Shown: positions 25,486 through 34,750 of the stretch, in pieces
How positions within the stretch are numbered: position 1 is the stretch's first letter
Layout: every line of letters starts with the position of its first letter
From: JANRLL01 sp033762715
GTDB taxonomy: Bacteria > Pseudomonadota > Alphaproteobacteria > Rickettsiales > SXRF01
Reading direction: 5' to 3'
Length of the DNA: 64,000 nt
Assembly: GCA_033762715.1 (NCBI GenBank)
Contig: JANRLL010000003.1
Location: forward strand, 47,249-111,248
The notes under the pieces: generated by a model
The model's input: only the letters and a program-made list of their open reading frames with translations
Database searches by the model: none
Told to the model about the DNA's origin: nothing
Position numbers and translations under genes: made by a program

Positions 25486-26886
25486 ATGACCAACCACCGT
25501 ATTGAGACCGACAGCTTTGGCGAAATCAAAGTAGAGGCCAATAAATATTGGGGCGCGCAAACACAGCGCAGCCTGCAGAATTTCAAGATCGGCGGCGAGA
25601 CAATGCCCAAGCCGCTGATTACCGCGTTTGGTATTTTGAAATTGGCCGCTGCTAAAGTGAATATGCAGCTGGGTGTGCTCGATAAAGCCATTGGCGAAAA
25701 AGTGGTAGCTGCCGCGCAAGAAGTGATCGATGGCAAGCTCGACGGCAATTTCCCGCTGGTGGTGTGGCAAACCGGCTCCGGCACGCAGACCAACATGAAC
25801 GTCAATGAGGTGATTTCCAACCGTGCGATTGAGCTGGCCGGTGGCAGCATGGGCAGCAAAAAGCCGGTGCATCCCAATGATCATGTGAATATGGGGCAAT
25901 CATCCAATGATTCGTTCCCCACCGCGATGCATATTGCTGCCGCCTATGAAATTCAGCATTCGCTGATTCCGGCGCTCAAGCATTTACATGCGGCGCTCGA
26001 TAAAAAAGCGAAAGAGTTTAAAGATATTATCAAAATCGGCCGCACCCATTTGATGGATGCGACACCGCTGACACTGGGCCAAGAATTCTCTGGCTATGCT
26101 GCGCAGATCGAGCGCCTCATCATGACGCTGGGTGAAAAAGGCGTGCTGTATGGATTGCTCGAATTAGCACAAGGCGGCACCGCCGTGGGCACTGGGCTTA
26201 ATGCCAAAAAAGGCTTTGCAGAAGCTTTCGCCAAAGAAGTGGCCGCGATCACGAAAATGCCCTTCATCACCGCGCCCAATAAATTCTATGCACTCGCTAC
26301 CCACGATCCACTGGTCGATGCATCAGGTGTGCTCAATACCTGTGCAGTGGCACTGATGAAAATCGCTAATGACATTCGCCTGCTGGGTTCTGGCCCACGC
26401 TGCGGCATTGGCGAGCTGTCGCTTCCCGAAAACGAGCCAGGCAGCTCGATCATGCCAGGCAAAGTCAACCCCACCCAGTCAGAAGCCATGACCATGGTCT
26501 GCGCGCAGGTGATGGGTAATCACGTGGCGGTGACCATCGGTGGTAGCAATGGCCATTTCGAACTCAACGTCTTCAAGCCAGTGATTATTTATAACGTGCT
26601 GCAATCGATTCGCCTAATCGCCGATAGCGCTATAAGTTTCACCGATAATTGCGTGGTGGGCATTGAAGCAAATAAAGAGCGCATTACCAAACTGATGAAT
26701 GAATCGTTGATGTTGGTGACCTCACTCAATCCGCATATCGGTTATGACAACGCTGCCAAAATCGCCAAAAAAGCGCATAAGGAAGGCACGACCTTAAAAG
26801 AAGCCGGCATTGCATTGGGACTGCTGACCGCAGAGCAATTCGATCAATGGATTCGTCCGGAGACGATGATCGCACCTAACGATTAA
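25486..26886 (+). CDS. fumC: Class II fumarate hydratase
   Basis: FumC interconverts fumarate and malate in the TCA cycle. It is a 466-residue, iron-independent class II enzyme. Motifs are ANKYWGAQTQRSLQNF, WQTGSGTQTNMNVNEVI, HPNDHVNMGQSSNDSFPTA, the active-site GRTHLMDATPLTLGQE, and the lyase signature GSSIMPGKVNPTQSEA containing the catalytic serine loop. An AAGGA ribosome-binding site precedes the ATG. Its stop codon overlaps the stop of the convergent gene by 3 bases. Confidence 0.98.
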   Translation: MTNHRIETDSFGEIKVEANKYWGAQTQRSLQNFKIGGETMPKPLITAFGILKLAAAKVNMQLGVLDKAIGEKVVAAAQEVIDGKLDGNFPLVVWQTGSGTQTNMNVNEVISNRAIELAGGSMGSKKPVHPNDHVNMGQSSNDSFPTAMHIAAAYEIQHSLIPALKHLHAALDKKAKEFKDIIKIGRTHLMDATPLTLGQEFSGYAAQIERLIMTLGEKGVLYGLLELAQGGTAVGTGLNAKKGFAEAFAKEVAAITKMPFITAPNKFYALATHDPLVDASGVLNTCAVALMKIANDIRLLGSGPRCGIGELSLPENEPGSSIMPGKVNPTQSEAMTMVCAQVMGNHVAVTIGGSNGHFELNVFKPVIIYNVLQSIRLIADSAISFTDNCVVGIEANKERITKLMNESLMLVTSLNPHIGYDNAAKIAKKAHKEGTTLKEAGIALGLLTAEQFDQWIRPETMIAPND

Positions 26887-28922
26887 TGCACGGAGTTGGT
26901 GGGCGGGGTTAATTCATCGAGCGCTTTGCGCAGCGCTTCCTGTTCGACGTGACTTCCAGCTTTGCTACCGACGGCTTCGACTTTATTGTCTTTATCTTTT
27001 GACTCAGTCTTGCCAGCCACCACGCGTTCTTGCCAAGATAAGTTATGTGCTTTATGTGCCGCCACATCAGGATTGTTTTGATTCTTATCACGCTGACTGC
27101 CGATATTTAAACCAGCCGATAGCGAGTTATCCAGTGCAATACGATGCTGCGCTTCGGCTTCACGCGCAGGATCGGCCAGCGGTTTATGCAACACGCTATT
27201 TACGACTTCACTAGCACCGGATTTAAATTCGCCCCAATTCAACGCAGCCGCACCATCAATCATGCGCTCCAGCGAGACGTCCATTTTACCGCTATCCCAT
27301 AAATTTGCGAATTCGGCTTTGGCGATCATATAAGGCGTATAAGCCAGTGATGCATTGGTCATGGAATGCGCAAAACCGCCCAGGGTTTTGAGTCCAAGCG
27401 CTTCGCGTGCGCGAGTGCCAAGCGCTGTATCATTATATTGGTTAGCAATATCGGATGCGGTTTTACCCACCGCATAATTCACGCGCCCCACCTCATTGAG
27501 TGTCCAATCGATCGGACCAAAAGTTTTGCCATAAGGATCGAATCCTTTGCCGATACGCGCTGGATCACCAAATTGCTCCACCGGTGCGTGGTAGCTTTGA
27601 ATGAAATCACCGTCATAGCGTGCACGCGCTTCCGGCGCATAGTCGCCCAAATGCGTATGCTCACGATCATACCGTGTGAAATACACGGTCGAGCCCGCCG
27701 GTATAGGTTCATTCGCTTTTACGATTTCACGTTTTCCGCCTGGCGATGTATAGCCCAGCATACCGTGATTTGGGAAAATAAAGGTACCGCGATATTTGGT
27801 TTGCGGTGTGCGCGACAGCCAGAAGAACGGCACCGCTGGCGTCATATAAATACCAGCCTTAATCACGCTACGCGCAACCCATTTCGCCACATTGGCCACA
27901 CCACCCAACAAGCCCGGTTTCTCTTGCTCCGGTGAACCATAGAGGCTGGTCTTGCGTCCGGCCAAGCGATCGGCAATATGGGTATAGAGCTCGCGATACA
28001 TAAGCGTGCCCATGTTATAGACCGTGAATCGTCCCTGCAGATCGACGATGCCGGCTTCATGGTAGTTGCCATACACGTTGCCATGACGGCCGACGCGGAA
28101 GCTGCCACCGTTTAAATTACGATCGGGATCGTTGACGAAACCAGGATCCGCATGATTGAGCATTTCGCGTGAGAAGCGCATGTAATACGCGTATGGAATC
28201 GCAACGGCCCAATCTTCACCACCGTTATATGTCACATATTGCACGAGGTATTTACTGGCTGACTTGATGGCTTCCGGTATATCAATCGAGCCATTTTCTT
28301 TTTTCCACGTCTTCTTCACCGACGGGTCAAACCAGCCGGCAATGTCACGGCCCCACGCATCACCCACGCTGGCGCAGAAGAAGTCAAAGGTAATGCTGGT
28401 GACCTCATGACCGAGGGTGCGGCCAGGAATATTTGACATGGCGCCAAACTTGGTGGGGCGAAAGCGCACAGCGCGCTCACCATCATAGCCAAGCATGTTG
28501 ACGGTGGTTTTAATGCCCTCACCGGCAGTCATGTCGATTAATTTAGCGATAAACTGAAGCGGGTTACTTTGCTCCAATAACCCCACGCTCGCATCGTATT
28601 TATTCGGCACTTTATGCAGCCATTTTTCGGTCAGCGCGCCACCTACGGCAAAAAACGCTGCGCCCATAATACCGCGAGAAACAGCACGAATGGCCAAACG
28701 GCCTTTAAGGGTCGAGTTCCAGGGTTTCTGGCCCTGCTCCCAAGATTTTTCAGATAAATCAACTGCTTTGTTGGTTGGCCCATAGGCGCCGAAGCTGGCT
28801 TGCGAAAGATTGGGGGCTGGCGTTTGCGCGGCAGCAGAAGGGGCTCCATCGGACGCCTGTGCCGGCACTTCCGCAGCCAATTTTTCATCTTTTTCTTTAT
28901 CAGACAGTGACTTAATCATCAT
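26883..28922 (-). CDS. Large unrecognised protein with membrane segments (divergent partner of 29206-31602)
   Basis: About 679 residues from the chosen ATG; the frame is open from a GTG at 28973, but that start is directly abutted by its GGAGG, so I prefer the ATG pair at 28922/28919. The N-terminus is charged and Ala/Pro-rich. A hydrophobic segment follows (IRAVSRGIMGAAFFAVGGAL) and a second near the middle (IKAGIYMTPAVPFFWL). The centre is rich in Tyr, Gly and Asn, with a block around FIFPNHGMLGYTSPGGKREI; the C-terminal 120 residues are helical and polar. I recognise no family. Divergence from the duplicated 798-residue gene across about 280 bases suggests shared regulation. Confidence 0.65.
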   Translation of the reverse strand: MMIKSLSDKEKDEKLAAEVPAQASDGAPSAAAQTPAPNLSQASFGAYGPTNKAVDLSEKSWEQGQKPWNSTLKGRLAIRAVSRGIMGAAFFAVGGALTEKWLHKVPNKYDASVGLLEQSNPLQFIAKLIDMTAGEGIKTTVNMLGYDGERAVRFRPTKFGAMSNIPGRTLGHEVTSITFDFFCASVGDAWGRDIAGWFDPSVKKTWKKENGSIDIPEAIKSASKYLVQYVTYNGGEDWAVAIPYAYYMRFSREMLNHADPGFVNDPDRNLNGGSFRVGRHGNVYGNYHEAGIVDLQGRFTVYNMGTLMYRELYTHIADRLAGRKTSLYGSPEQEKPGLLGGVANVAKWVARSVIKAGIYMTPAVPFFWLSRTPQTKYRGTFIFPNHGMLGYTSPGGKREIVKANEPIPAGSTVYFTRYDREHTHLGDYAPEARARYDGDFIQSYHAPVEQFGDPARIGKGFDPYGKTFGPIDWTLNEVGRVNYAVGKTASDIANQYNDTALGTRAREALGLKTLGGFAHSMTNASLAYTPYMIAKAEFANLWDSGKMDVSLERMIDGAAALNWGEFKSGASEVVNSVLHKPLADPAREAEAQHRIALDNSLSAGLNIGSQRDKNQNNPDVAAHKAHNLSWQERVVAGKTESKDKDNKVEAVGSKAGSHVEQEALRKALDELTPPTNSVH

Positions 28923-29205
28923 TGATCCGTAAAGTTTCAGCGCCAGAAAACCATAAAAAACACAGTTTTCCACCCTCCAATACTAGCATTATTTGGGCGA
29001 GTTTTACATGAAGCTTTTATGACAGAAACGTTTACAAAACCGCCCTTTTTTAACCCTTCTGCAAATGATTGTTACAGTTATATGAATTTTGGGCCTTGGC
29101 CACGCGGATTTCTTGAGCCCCCCAGAGGGGTATGTTAGGCTGGTTGCAAAGGTGTAAAACCGTTATGACAAGCTGCGCTAAGACAGCTAACAACAGGATG
29201 ATTTA

Positions 29206-31602
29206 ATGGCTGCTGTGCCGCATATTCCAACGCAGGGAATTCTACAAAATCCTGCATACAAAACCGCCAGGTTCATGACGGAATATGTCAACGTGCCTAT
29301 CAGCATGCATCGCCTGCGCAACGCCATCGGTCTTACCGCTGGTTTGTATCTCGGTCGCAAGCTGATGAACATCGTGGTGGGCGAAACACCCGAAGGACAA
29401 AAAATCCACAAAGAAGATCTGCCCGATCCGCTCAAGCCGTTGCATGGCTTGTTGCCATATGATCATTTCTCGGATGACCCCAGCCAACGTTGGATGCGCG
29501 TGTTTGATTTGCTAGTACCCGCCGTACTAGGTGGCATTGGTGCCTGCGCAGGTGGTGCGTATCATTTCCGTGATTCCTTCATCAAACCCACCGAGGCCAA
29601 GATGGGCTTATCGGCGGATAAATTCTTTTTAGCTGATGCTGAACAACGCGCCCTGTATCAGCAATCGAAACCCTGGAGTACGGCAACGGGCACCTCGGCC
29701 TTGTTTGGTTCGGCGAGCGGCCTTGGGTTATTTCCTTCGATAGCGCATTATGGCGGCGACCTAGGTACGTTGTTTGCGATGCGCGCTGAGCGCTCGCCCT
29801 CACCGCTTGGACATTTGGTGAATTCGCATTCGCATATTCCGATGCGCCCGCACAAGCTCATCAATCAAATGATTGAATATGCTGCTGGCAACCCAGCAGG
29901 CAAGCTCGAGGAACTGGATGAATATGCCAACGGCATTTTAAAAGCTTGGTTCAAAGATGTCTCCGATACGCAGGTCAAAGATTTCGTCAAACTCGTGGAA
30001 GGACAGCGCGCGCAATTCTTGAAAGAGGGCCGCCTGCCAGAAGAGGCTGCCGCAAAACTGAAGGATACATTGCATAAAGGCCTACAAGGTGCGGGGCTTG
30101 AAAAAACCTTCATCAAAGTCGGACTCGATCCGCGCAAAGCCGATGTCGGCAACCAAGGTTTTATTTCTGTAATCGCTAATACGATCGGCGATGCGCTGGG
30201 CATGAAAACCAGCAAACACATGGAAGAAACGCGCGCCCTACTGCGCAAAGGCATGGAAGCACGCAACCCCGAGTTGGCGCATATTCCGTTTAATCCGCAG
30301 GAACATCAATCACAATTCACCACCGCGCATAAAGCAACCGCCGGCACCTTGCTAGGCTTAGCAGGCCTATCGTTTGGCGCTGTGGCGACTGCTAAAGATA
30401 CTTCGATTCATGATTTGAAAGTCAAGCGCACCGCACAGCATTTGGACGATGCGAAAGAGACAAAAAACGATGGCGACACCGACAAAAAATTTGTCGAGCG
30501 CGTAGCACCCTTGGCCGACAAGAAACACCAAGTACATTCCAAAGTTGACCATGGATTTCTAAATGGCAAAGCGCTGGATATGGCTGAAGGCGTGACTGAT
30601 ATGTTCAACGTGGTAACGGGCATGAATTCGCATCGCCTCAGCTGCGCGCTGGGCTTAACCGCCGGTAGTTGGCTGGGCGAAGAAACCATGAAAGCGCTTA
30701 CCGGTTTTACCTTCACCGGCGTCAAAGTGCAAAAAGCAGATGTGCTTAAACCGCTACAGAAATTTTATAAAGCCTTAGCCTTTAATCCGCATAGCGACTT
30801 GCCGCATGATCGCTGGATGCAGTTGGTACGCTGGGCCGTTCCAACGCTCGTAGGCGCTGCTGCCGTCGTGCAAGCAAGCGACATGTATTTCAACGCGCGC
30901 AAAAAGAAATTCCGCGATGCGAAATATTTGGATGAGATCGAGGCCAAGGCAACGTCCATGCAGGCCGATCCCTGGTCATACGGCGTAGCAGCTACGGCGA
31001 TTTACGGTGGCTCATCGGGTTTTGCTTGGATTCCTGGCATCAACTACATGACGCATTTGGGTACGCGCTTTTCGATGGCCTCGGGCCGCAAAGTCGCTTT
31101 GCCGCAATTGGGTAAAGTATGGTCCAATAACGACACGCTCTTCCCCTTCGGCCCTCCTGGCATGCTCGATATGTTGATTAGAGAAGCCGTCAATAATAAG
31201 AGCTATGATCCAGAGCTGCTGGAAACCTATGCGATTGGTATTTTGAAACCTTGGTTTGATAATGTGAAACCGGAGCAGGTGGAAGCGTTTGTGATGAAGG
31301 TGCATGAGGTGCGCGATCAGTTCTACCGCGAGGGCGGCGTACCAGAAGAAGCCAAGAAAAAATTGGAAGAGGATTTAAAACTGCATTTCAAAGGCGCCGG
31401 CCTGGAAGAGACGCTGGAGCAAATCGGGCTGCACCCTACTGAAGCCACCATTGCCAATAACGGCCTCGCAGGTAAACTTGCCGACGCCATGGGATCTAAG
31501 AAACTGATAAATAAACTTAAATCAGACTATGTGGCCAGCTATGTTGAGCGCCATAAGGCACGCGAACACGCAGCACCCCCCGAAAAACCCCTGTCGATTT
31601 AA
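29206..31602 (+). CDS. Large unrecognised protein made of two tandem copies of one unit
   Basis: A 798-residue protein. Residues about 34-345 and 473-795 are two copies of the same unit. Copy one has HRLRNAIGLTAGLYLGRKLM, RWMRVFDLLVPAVLGGIGA and YANGILKAWFKDVSDTQV. Copy two has HRLSCALGLTAGSWLGEETM, RWMQLVRWAVPTLVGAAAV and YAIGILKPWFDNVKPEQV. Both end with GAGLExTxxxxGLxPxxA. Each unit carries short hydrophobic stretches that could be membrane-inserted or buried. A Lys/Asp-rich linker (about 400-465) joins them. An AGGA ribosome-binding site lies 7 bases before the ATG. I recognise no family or catalytic motif. Confidence 0.75.
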   Translation: MAAVPHIPTQGILQNPAYKTARFMTEYVNVPISMHRLRNAIGLTAGLYLGRKLMNIVVGETPEGQKIHKEDLPDPLKPLHGLLPYDHFSDDPSQRWMRVFDLLVPAVLGGIGACAGGAYHFRDSFIKPTEAKMGLSADKFFLADAEQRALYQQSKPWSTATGTSALFGSASGLGLFPSIAHYGGDLGTLFAMRAERSPSPLGHLVNSHSHIPMRPHKLINQMIEYAAGNPAGKLEELDEYANGILKAWFKDVSDTQVKDFVKLVEGQRAQFLKEGRLPEEAAAKLKDTLHKGLQGAGLEKTFIKVGLDPRKADVGNQGFISVIANTIGDALGMKTSKHMEETRALLRKGMEARNPELAHIPFNPQEHQSQFTTAHKATAGTLLGLAGLSFGAVATAKDTSIHDLKVKRTAQHLDDAKETKNDGDTDKKFVERVAPLADKKHQVHSKVDHGFLNGKALDMAEGVTDMFNVVTGMNSHRLSCALGLTAGSWLGEETMKALTGFTFTGVKVQKADVLKPLQKFYKALAFNPHSDLPHDRWMQLVRWAVPTLVGAAAVVQASDMYFNARKKKFRDAKYLDEIEAKATSMQADPWSYGVAATAIYGGSSGFAWIPGINYMTHLGTRFSMASGRKVALPQLGKVWSNNDTLFPFGPPGMLDMLIREAVNNKSYDPELLETYAIGILKPWFDNVKPEQVEAFVMKVHEVRDQFYREGGVPEEAKKKLEEDLKLHFKGAGLEETLEQIGLHPTEATIANNGLAGKLADAMGSKKLINKLKSDYVASYVERHKAREHAAPPEKPLSI

Positions 31603-31657
31603 CATATTATTATAATTAAGCTTGATTGGCCGCTGGTTTTCTTGTAATTAGCCAGTC

Positions 31658-31676
31658 CCTTCTGATGGTCAGAAGG
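31658..31676 (+). other. Perfect 8-bp hairpin upstream of rpsB
   Basis: CCTTCTGA and TCAGAAGG pair perfectly around a TGG loop, followed by TATTT. It lies after the end of the duplicated protein gene and before the folded part of the rpsB leader. It may be a terminator for the upstream gene or the first stem of the leader. The U-tract is too short to call a terminator with confidence. Confidence 0.4.
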
Positions 31677-31685
31677 TATTTCACA

Positions 31686-31762
31686 GGCGACTTGCCGGCG
31701 TTGCAGCGATGCTGCTTCACCATCCGGTGCCCCTATATATAGGGAGTTACTAACAGGTCGCC
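31686..31762 (+). ncRNA. Structured 5' leader of rpsB, probable autoregulatory RNA
   Basis: A nested set of stems is visible. GGCGAC at 31686-31691 pairs with GTCGCC at 31757-31762 as the closing helix. Inside it GCCGG (31694-31698) can pair with CCGGT, GCAGC/GCTGC forms a hairpin around 31703-31715, and CCCTATATATAGGG (31731-31744) is a perfect palindrome. The start codon follows 28 bases later with an AAGGA site. Leaders of ribosomal protein S2 operons are known to bind S2 and repress translation in several proteobacteria; by position and complexity this is a candidate. The exact Rfam family cannot be named from reading alone. Confidence 0.55.
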
Positions 31763-31790
31763 GAGGTTTAACCGGAAAAGGACTTTTATT

Positions 31791-32702
31791 ATGGCACTTC
31801 CTGCTTTCAATATGCGCGAGCTCATCGAAGCTGGCGTTCACTTCGGACATAAAACAAAACGTTGGAACCCTCGTATGGCTCCGTACTTGTACGGCGTGCG
31901 TAACGACATCCATATCATCAACCTGGGCAAAACCGTTCCTATGTTGCACCAAGCGCTGCAAGCAGTGCGCGATGCAGTAGCGCAAAACGGCCGCATCCTC
32001 TTCGTTGGTACCAAACGCCAAGCGACCACTCCGATTGCAGAAGCGGCTAAGCGCTGCGGTCAATATTACATCAACCAACGTTGGTTGGGTGGCTTGCTCA
32101 CCAACTGGAACACCATTCAGGTGTCGATCAAACAATTGCGCCGGCTGGAAGAGCATCTCTCGGATGCAACGCTTGCCTTCACCAAAAAAGAATTGCTGGC
32201 TATGAGCCGCGAACGCGACAAGCTCGAAGCATCTCTGGGCGGTATTAAAGATATGGGCGGTCTGCCAGACTTGCTCTTTATCATCGATACCAACAAAGAA
32301 GATCTGGCTGTAAAAGAAGCCGTGAAACTCGGTATTCCTATCGTTGCGATCATCGATAGCAACAGCTCGGCTGACGGCATCACCTACCCTATTCCAGGCA
32401 ACGATGATTCAACCCGCGCTATCAACCTCTATTGCCGCTTGGTATCGGATGCCGTACTCGATGGCATTCAGCACAGCATGCTGGCTTCGGGCAAAGATCT
32501 GGGCGCAAGCGCAGAACTTCCTGATGATGTGATTGCCGCTGATTTGGCAGACGCAGAGCCTGCATTGGCAGAAGCAGCAAAAGACGATGCGTCTGAAGGT
32601 AAAAAAGCAGCACGCAGCAGCCGTAGCAAAGCGCCTGCTAAAAAAGCACCGACCGTAACGGTGAAAAAGACTCCTGGCAAAGCCAAGAAGTCAGAAGAGT
32701 AA
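31791..32702 (+). CDS. rpsB: 30S ribosomal protein S2
   Basis: S2 binds late to the 30S head-body junction and recruits S1. The 303-residue sequence has the family signatures LIEAGVHFGHKTKRWNPRMAPY near the start, ILFVGTKRQA, WLGGLLTNWNTI, and PDLLFIIDTNKEDLAVKEA with the closing YPIPGNDDSTRAINLYC. It carries a C-terminal extension of about 60 residues, first acidic and then Lys/Ala-rich, as in many alphaproteobacteria. It is followed by tsf, with an intervening hairpin. Confidence 0.98.
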   Translation: MALPAFNMRELIEAGVHFGHKTKRWNPRMAPYLYGVRNDIHIINLGKTVPMLHQALQAVRDAVAQNGRILFVGTKRQATTPIAEAAKRCGQYYINQRWLGGLLTNWNTIQVSIKQLRRLEEHLSDATLAFTKKELLAMSRERDKLEASLGGIKDMGGLPDLLFIIDTNKEDLAVKEAVKLGIPIVAIIDSNSSADGITYPIPGNDDSTRAINLYCRLVSDAVLDGIQHSMLASGKDLGASAELPDDVIAADLADAEPALAEAAKDDASEGKKAARSSRSKAPAKKAPTVTVKKTPGKAKKSEE

Positions 32703-32717
32703 TCGTTAAAGCATATG

Positions 32718-32747
32718 GTCCAGTCACCTTACCCAAGGTGGCTGGAC
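32718..32747 (+). terminator. Strong hairpin between rpsB and tsf (attenuator or processing site)
   Basis: A 13-bp stem, with a single T-G wobble, is formed by GTCCAGTCACCTT and AAGGTGGCTGGAC around an ACCC loop. The downstream sequence has scattered T residues, with a TTTTT run about 10 bases away, so it is not a textbook intrinsic terminator. A partial terminator or RNA-processing stem between rpsB and tsf would let the two products be made in different amounts. Confidence 0.55.
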
Positions 32748-32789
32748 GCTATTTCGCTTTTTGATGTACAAACCATAAGGACATGAACA

Positions 32790-33701
32790 ATGACCCAAGT
32801 AACACCTGAACAAATTAAACAACTTCGTGAATCGACCGGCGCTGGTATGTCAGATTGCCGCAAAGCCTTGGTTGAAAACAATGGCGATATGGATGCAGCC
32901 ATTGACTGGCTGCGTAAAAAAGGCCTATCCACCGCCGCTAAAAAATCAAGCCGCGTTGCAGCAGAAGGCGTGGTTGCTATTGCAACCGCTGGCAATAAAG
33001 GCGCTATGATCGAGTTCAACTCAGAAACCGATTTCGTATCGCGCAACGAAAAATTCCAAGCGCTGGCTAAACAAATTGCTGAGCTGGCCTTGAAAGAAGG
33101 CGCTGATATTGAAAAACTCAAAGAAAAAACAGCGGCTGATGTAACCAATGCGATTGCCACCATCGGCGAAAACATGAACCTGCGCCGCAGCGCGGGCCTT
33201 TCGGTAAACAAGGGCGTGGTTGCTAGCTACATTCATAACGCGGCTGCTCCTGGCATGGGTAAAATCGGCGTATTGGTTGCGCTCGAATCCGAAGGCGATG
33301 CTGCAAAATTGGAACAACTCGGCAAGCAAATCGCGATGCATATCGCAGCCGCGAAACCAGAAGCATTATCGACCGCAGAAGTCGATAGCGCTAAACTGGA
33401 TCGTGAGCGCGCGGTATACCGTGAACAAGCGCAAGCATCCGGCAAACCTGCTGACGTAATCGAGAAAATGGTCGAGGGCCGCGTACGCAAATATTATGAA
33501 GAAGTCGTGCTCTTGGAGCAGCTCTATGTAGTCGATGGTAAAACCAAAGTATCACAAGTAGTGGCTGACGCTGAAAAAGAAGCTGGCGCACCTGTAAAAC
33601 TCGTTGGCTTTGCTGCATTCCGTTTAGGCGAAGGCATCGAGAAAGCACAAACTGATTTTGCAGCTGAAGTTGCAGCTGCTGCAGGTACTGCTGCTGCCTG
33701 A
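32790..33701 (+). CDS. tsf: Translation elongation factor Ts
   Basis: EF-Ts recycles EF-Tu by promoting GDP release. The 303-residue protein has the N-terminal UBA-like domain (QIKQLRESTGAGMSDCRKAL, then AAIDWLRKKGL), the core motif with IEFNSETDFVSRNEKFQAL, and the C-terminal portion with YIHNAAAPGMGKIGVLVALE. An AAGGA-type site precedes the ATG. It is followed by a clear intrinsic terminator, so the rpsB-tsf transcript ends here and does not continue to pyrH. Confidence 0.98.
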   Translation: MTQVTPEQIKQLRESTGAGMSDCRKALVENNGDMDAAIDWLRKKGLSTAAKKSSRVAAEGVVAIATAGNKGAMIEFNSETDFVSRNEKFQALAKQIAELALKEGADIEKLKEKTAADVTNAIATIGENMNLRRSAGLSVNKGVVASYIHNAAAPGMGKIGVLVALESEGDAAKLEQLGKQIAMHIAAAKPEALSTAEVDSAKLDRERAVYREQAQASGKPADVIEKMVEGRVRKYYEEVVLLEQLYVVDGKTKVSQVVADAEKEAGAPVKLVGFAAFRLGEGIEKAQTDFAAEVAAAAGTAAA

Positions 33702-33730
33702 CTAACTGAATAAATAAGTTTCTTATACTG

Positions 33731-33766
33731 AAAAGCCGCTATCGTTGAGATAGCGGCTTTTTTCTT
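33731..33766 (+). terminator. Rho-independent terminator after tsf
   Basis: A perfect stem AAAAGCCGCTATC / GATAGCGGCTTTT surrounds a five-base loop GTTGA and runs into a T tract. It lies 30 bases after the tsf stop and 36 bases before the next start. The A-rich left arm also makes it potentially bidirectional. Confidence 0.92.
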
Positions 33767-33801
33767 TTGCTAGGATGCGCACACACTGCTAAAAGAAACA
33801 C

Positions 33802-34743
33802 ATGCCAATGCTCGACTCACTTAAACAAATTCCCCGTTATGCTGGCCGTTTTATCATTGCGGTCATTGCCGGCATTATCCTTATCTATTATCCGGTGGGA
33901 ATGCTTATCGTGCATCACATTGATGATTCCCCTACCTTCAACGCGGAAAATCATAATGCTGATGGCGGCAGCCACGCGGTGGGAATGGCCATTGCTATGG
34001 TGGAGCGCGAAGTAGATAGCCATCGCTGGGTATCAAGCGATCCGTTTTTCTTCCCAGGCGCTGCTTTGATCCGTATGCCCGCCTACCAACAAGGCATCAT
34101 GACCAGCGTCACCCGCTTTACCACCGAGCTTTACGATCATATCGGACGCACGCGTGGCTCCAGCCAAGCCGATAAAGATCTGGAAAATGCTAAAGGCCTA
34201 TTTAATTACCAGCCGGATGTGTGGTTGTTTGATTTCAAAACCTCCTGGTGGCCTACCGCCTCTTCACCCACCCAATATCGCAAAGGCGTTGAGTCGCTTA
34301 AAACCTATAATCAGCGTTTAAAAGATGGCAAAGCCACCTTCGAGCGCCGTTCGGATAATTTGATTGAAACGCTGGAGCGCATGGCTTCCGATTTAGGCTC
34401 ATCCTCAGCCACCATCGCCAAACAAATCGAGTCCGGCTCGGGCCTGGGCTTTATCAGCTCGGCGAGTCTTTATTATAATAACAAAGGGCGCATGGCTGGA
34501 ACCTATTGGATTTTACGCGAACTCGGCAAAGACTATGCTGTGGTGCTCAAAGAACGCCAACTGGATAATGCTTGGAATTTGATGCTGCTGACCTTGGCTG
34601 AGGGCATGCAGCTTGATGTGTTCTGGCCGCTTAATTTCGCACCCGATAGCCAACTGCTTCCCAATCATCTTGCTGCGCAAGGTTTTTACCTGATGCGCGC
34701 CCGCACGCAAATGCGTGAAATCACGAATATATTGCTGAAATAG
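33802..34743 (+). CDS. DUF2333 family membrane-anchored protein
   Basis: A 313-residue protein with one N-terminal membrane segment (about residues 12-36, RFIIAVIAGIILIYYPVGM) and a periplasmic-looking domain. Conserved features I associate with DUF2333 are the opening DDSPTF segment, AIAMVEREVDSHRWVSSDPFFFPGAALIRMPAYQQGI, WWPTASSPTQYRKG, and a helical C-terminal half ending FYLMRARTQMREI. The family is widespread in proteobacteria but has no known function. It interrupts the usual run from tsf to pyrH. It is transcribed from its own promoter after the tsf terminator and converges with the next gene. Confidence 0.85.
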   Translation: MPMLDSLKQIPRYAGRFIIAVIAGIILIYYPVGMLIVHHIDDSPTFNAENHNADGGSHAVGMAIAMVEREVDSHRWVSSDPFFFPGAALIRMPAYQQGIMTSVTRFTTELYDHIGRTRGSSQADKDLENAKGLFNYQPDVWLFDFKTSWWPTASSPTQYRKGVESLKTYNQRLKDGKATFERRSDNLIETLERMASDLGSSSATIAKQIESGSGLGFISSASLYYNNKGRMAGTYWILRELGKDYAVVLKERQLDNAWNLMLLTLAEGMQLDVFWPLNFAPDSQLLPNHLAAQGFYLMRARTQMREITNILLK

Positions 34744-34750
34744 CCGCTTA

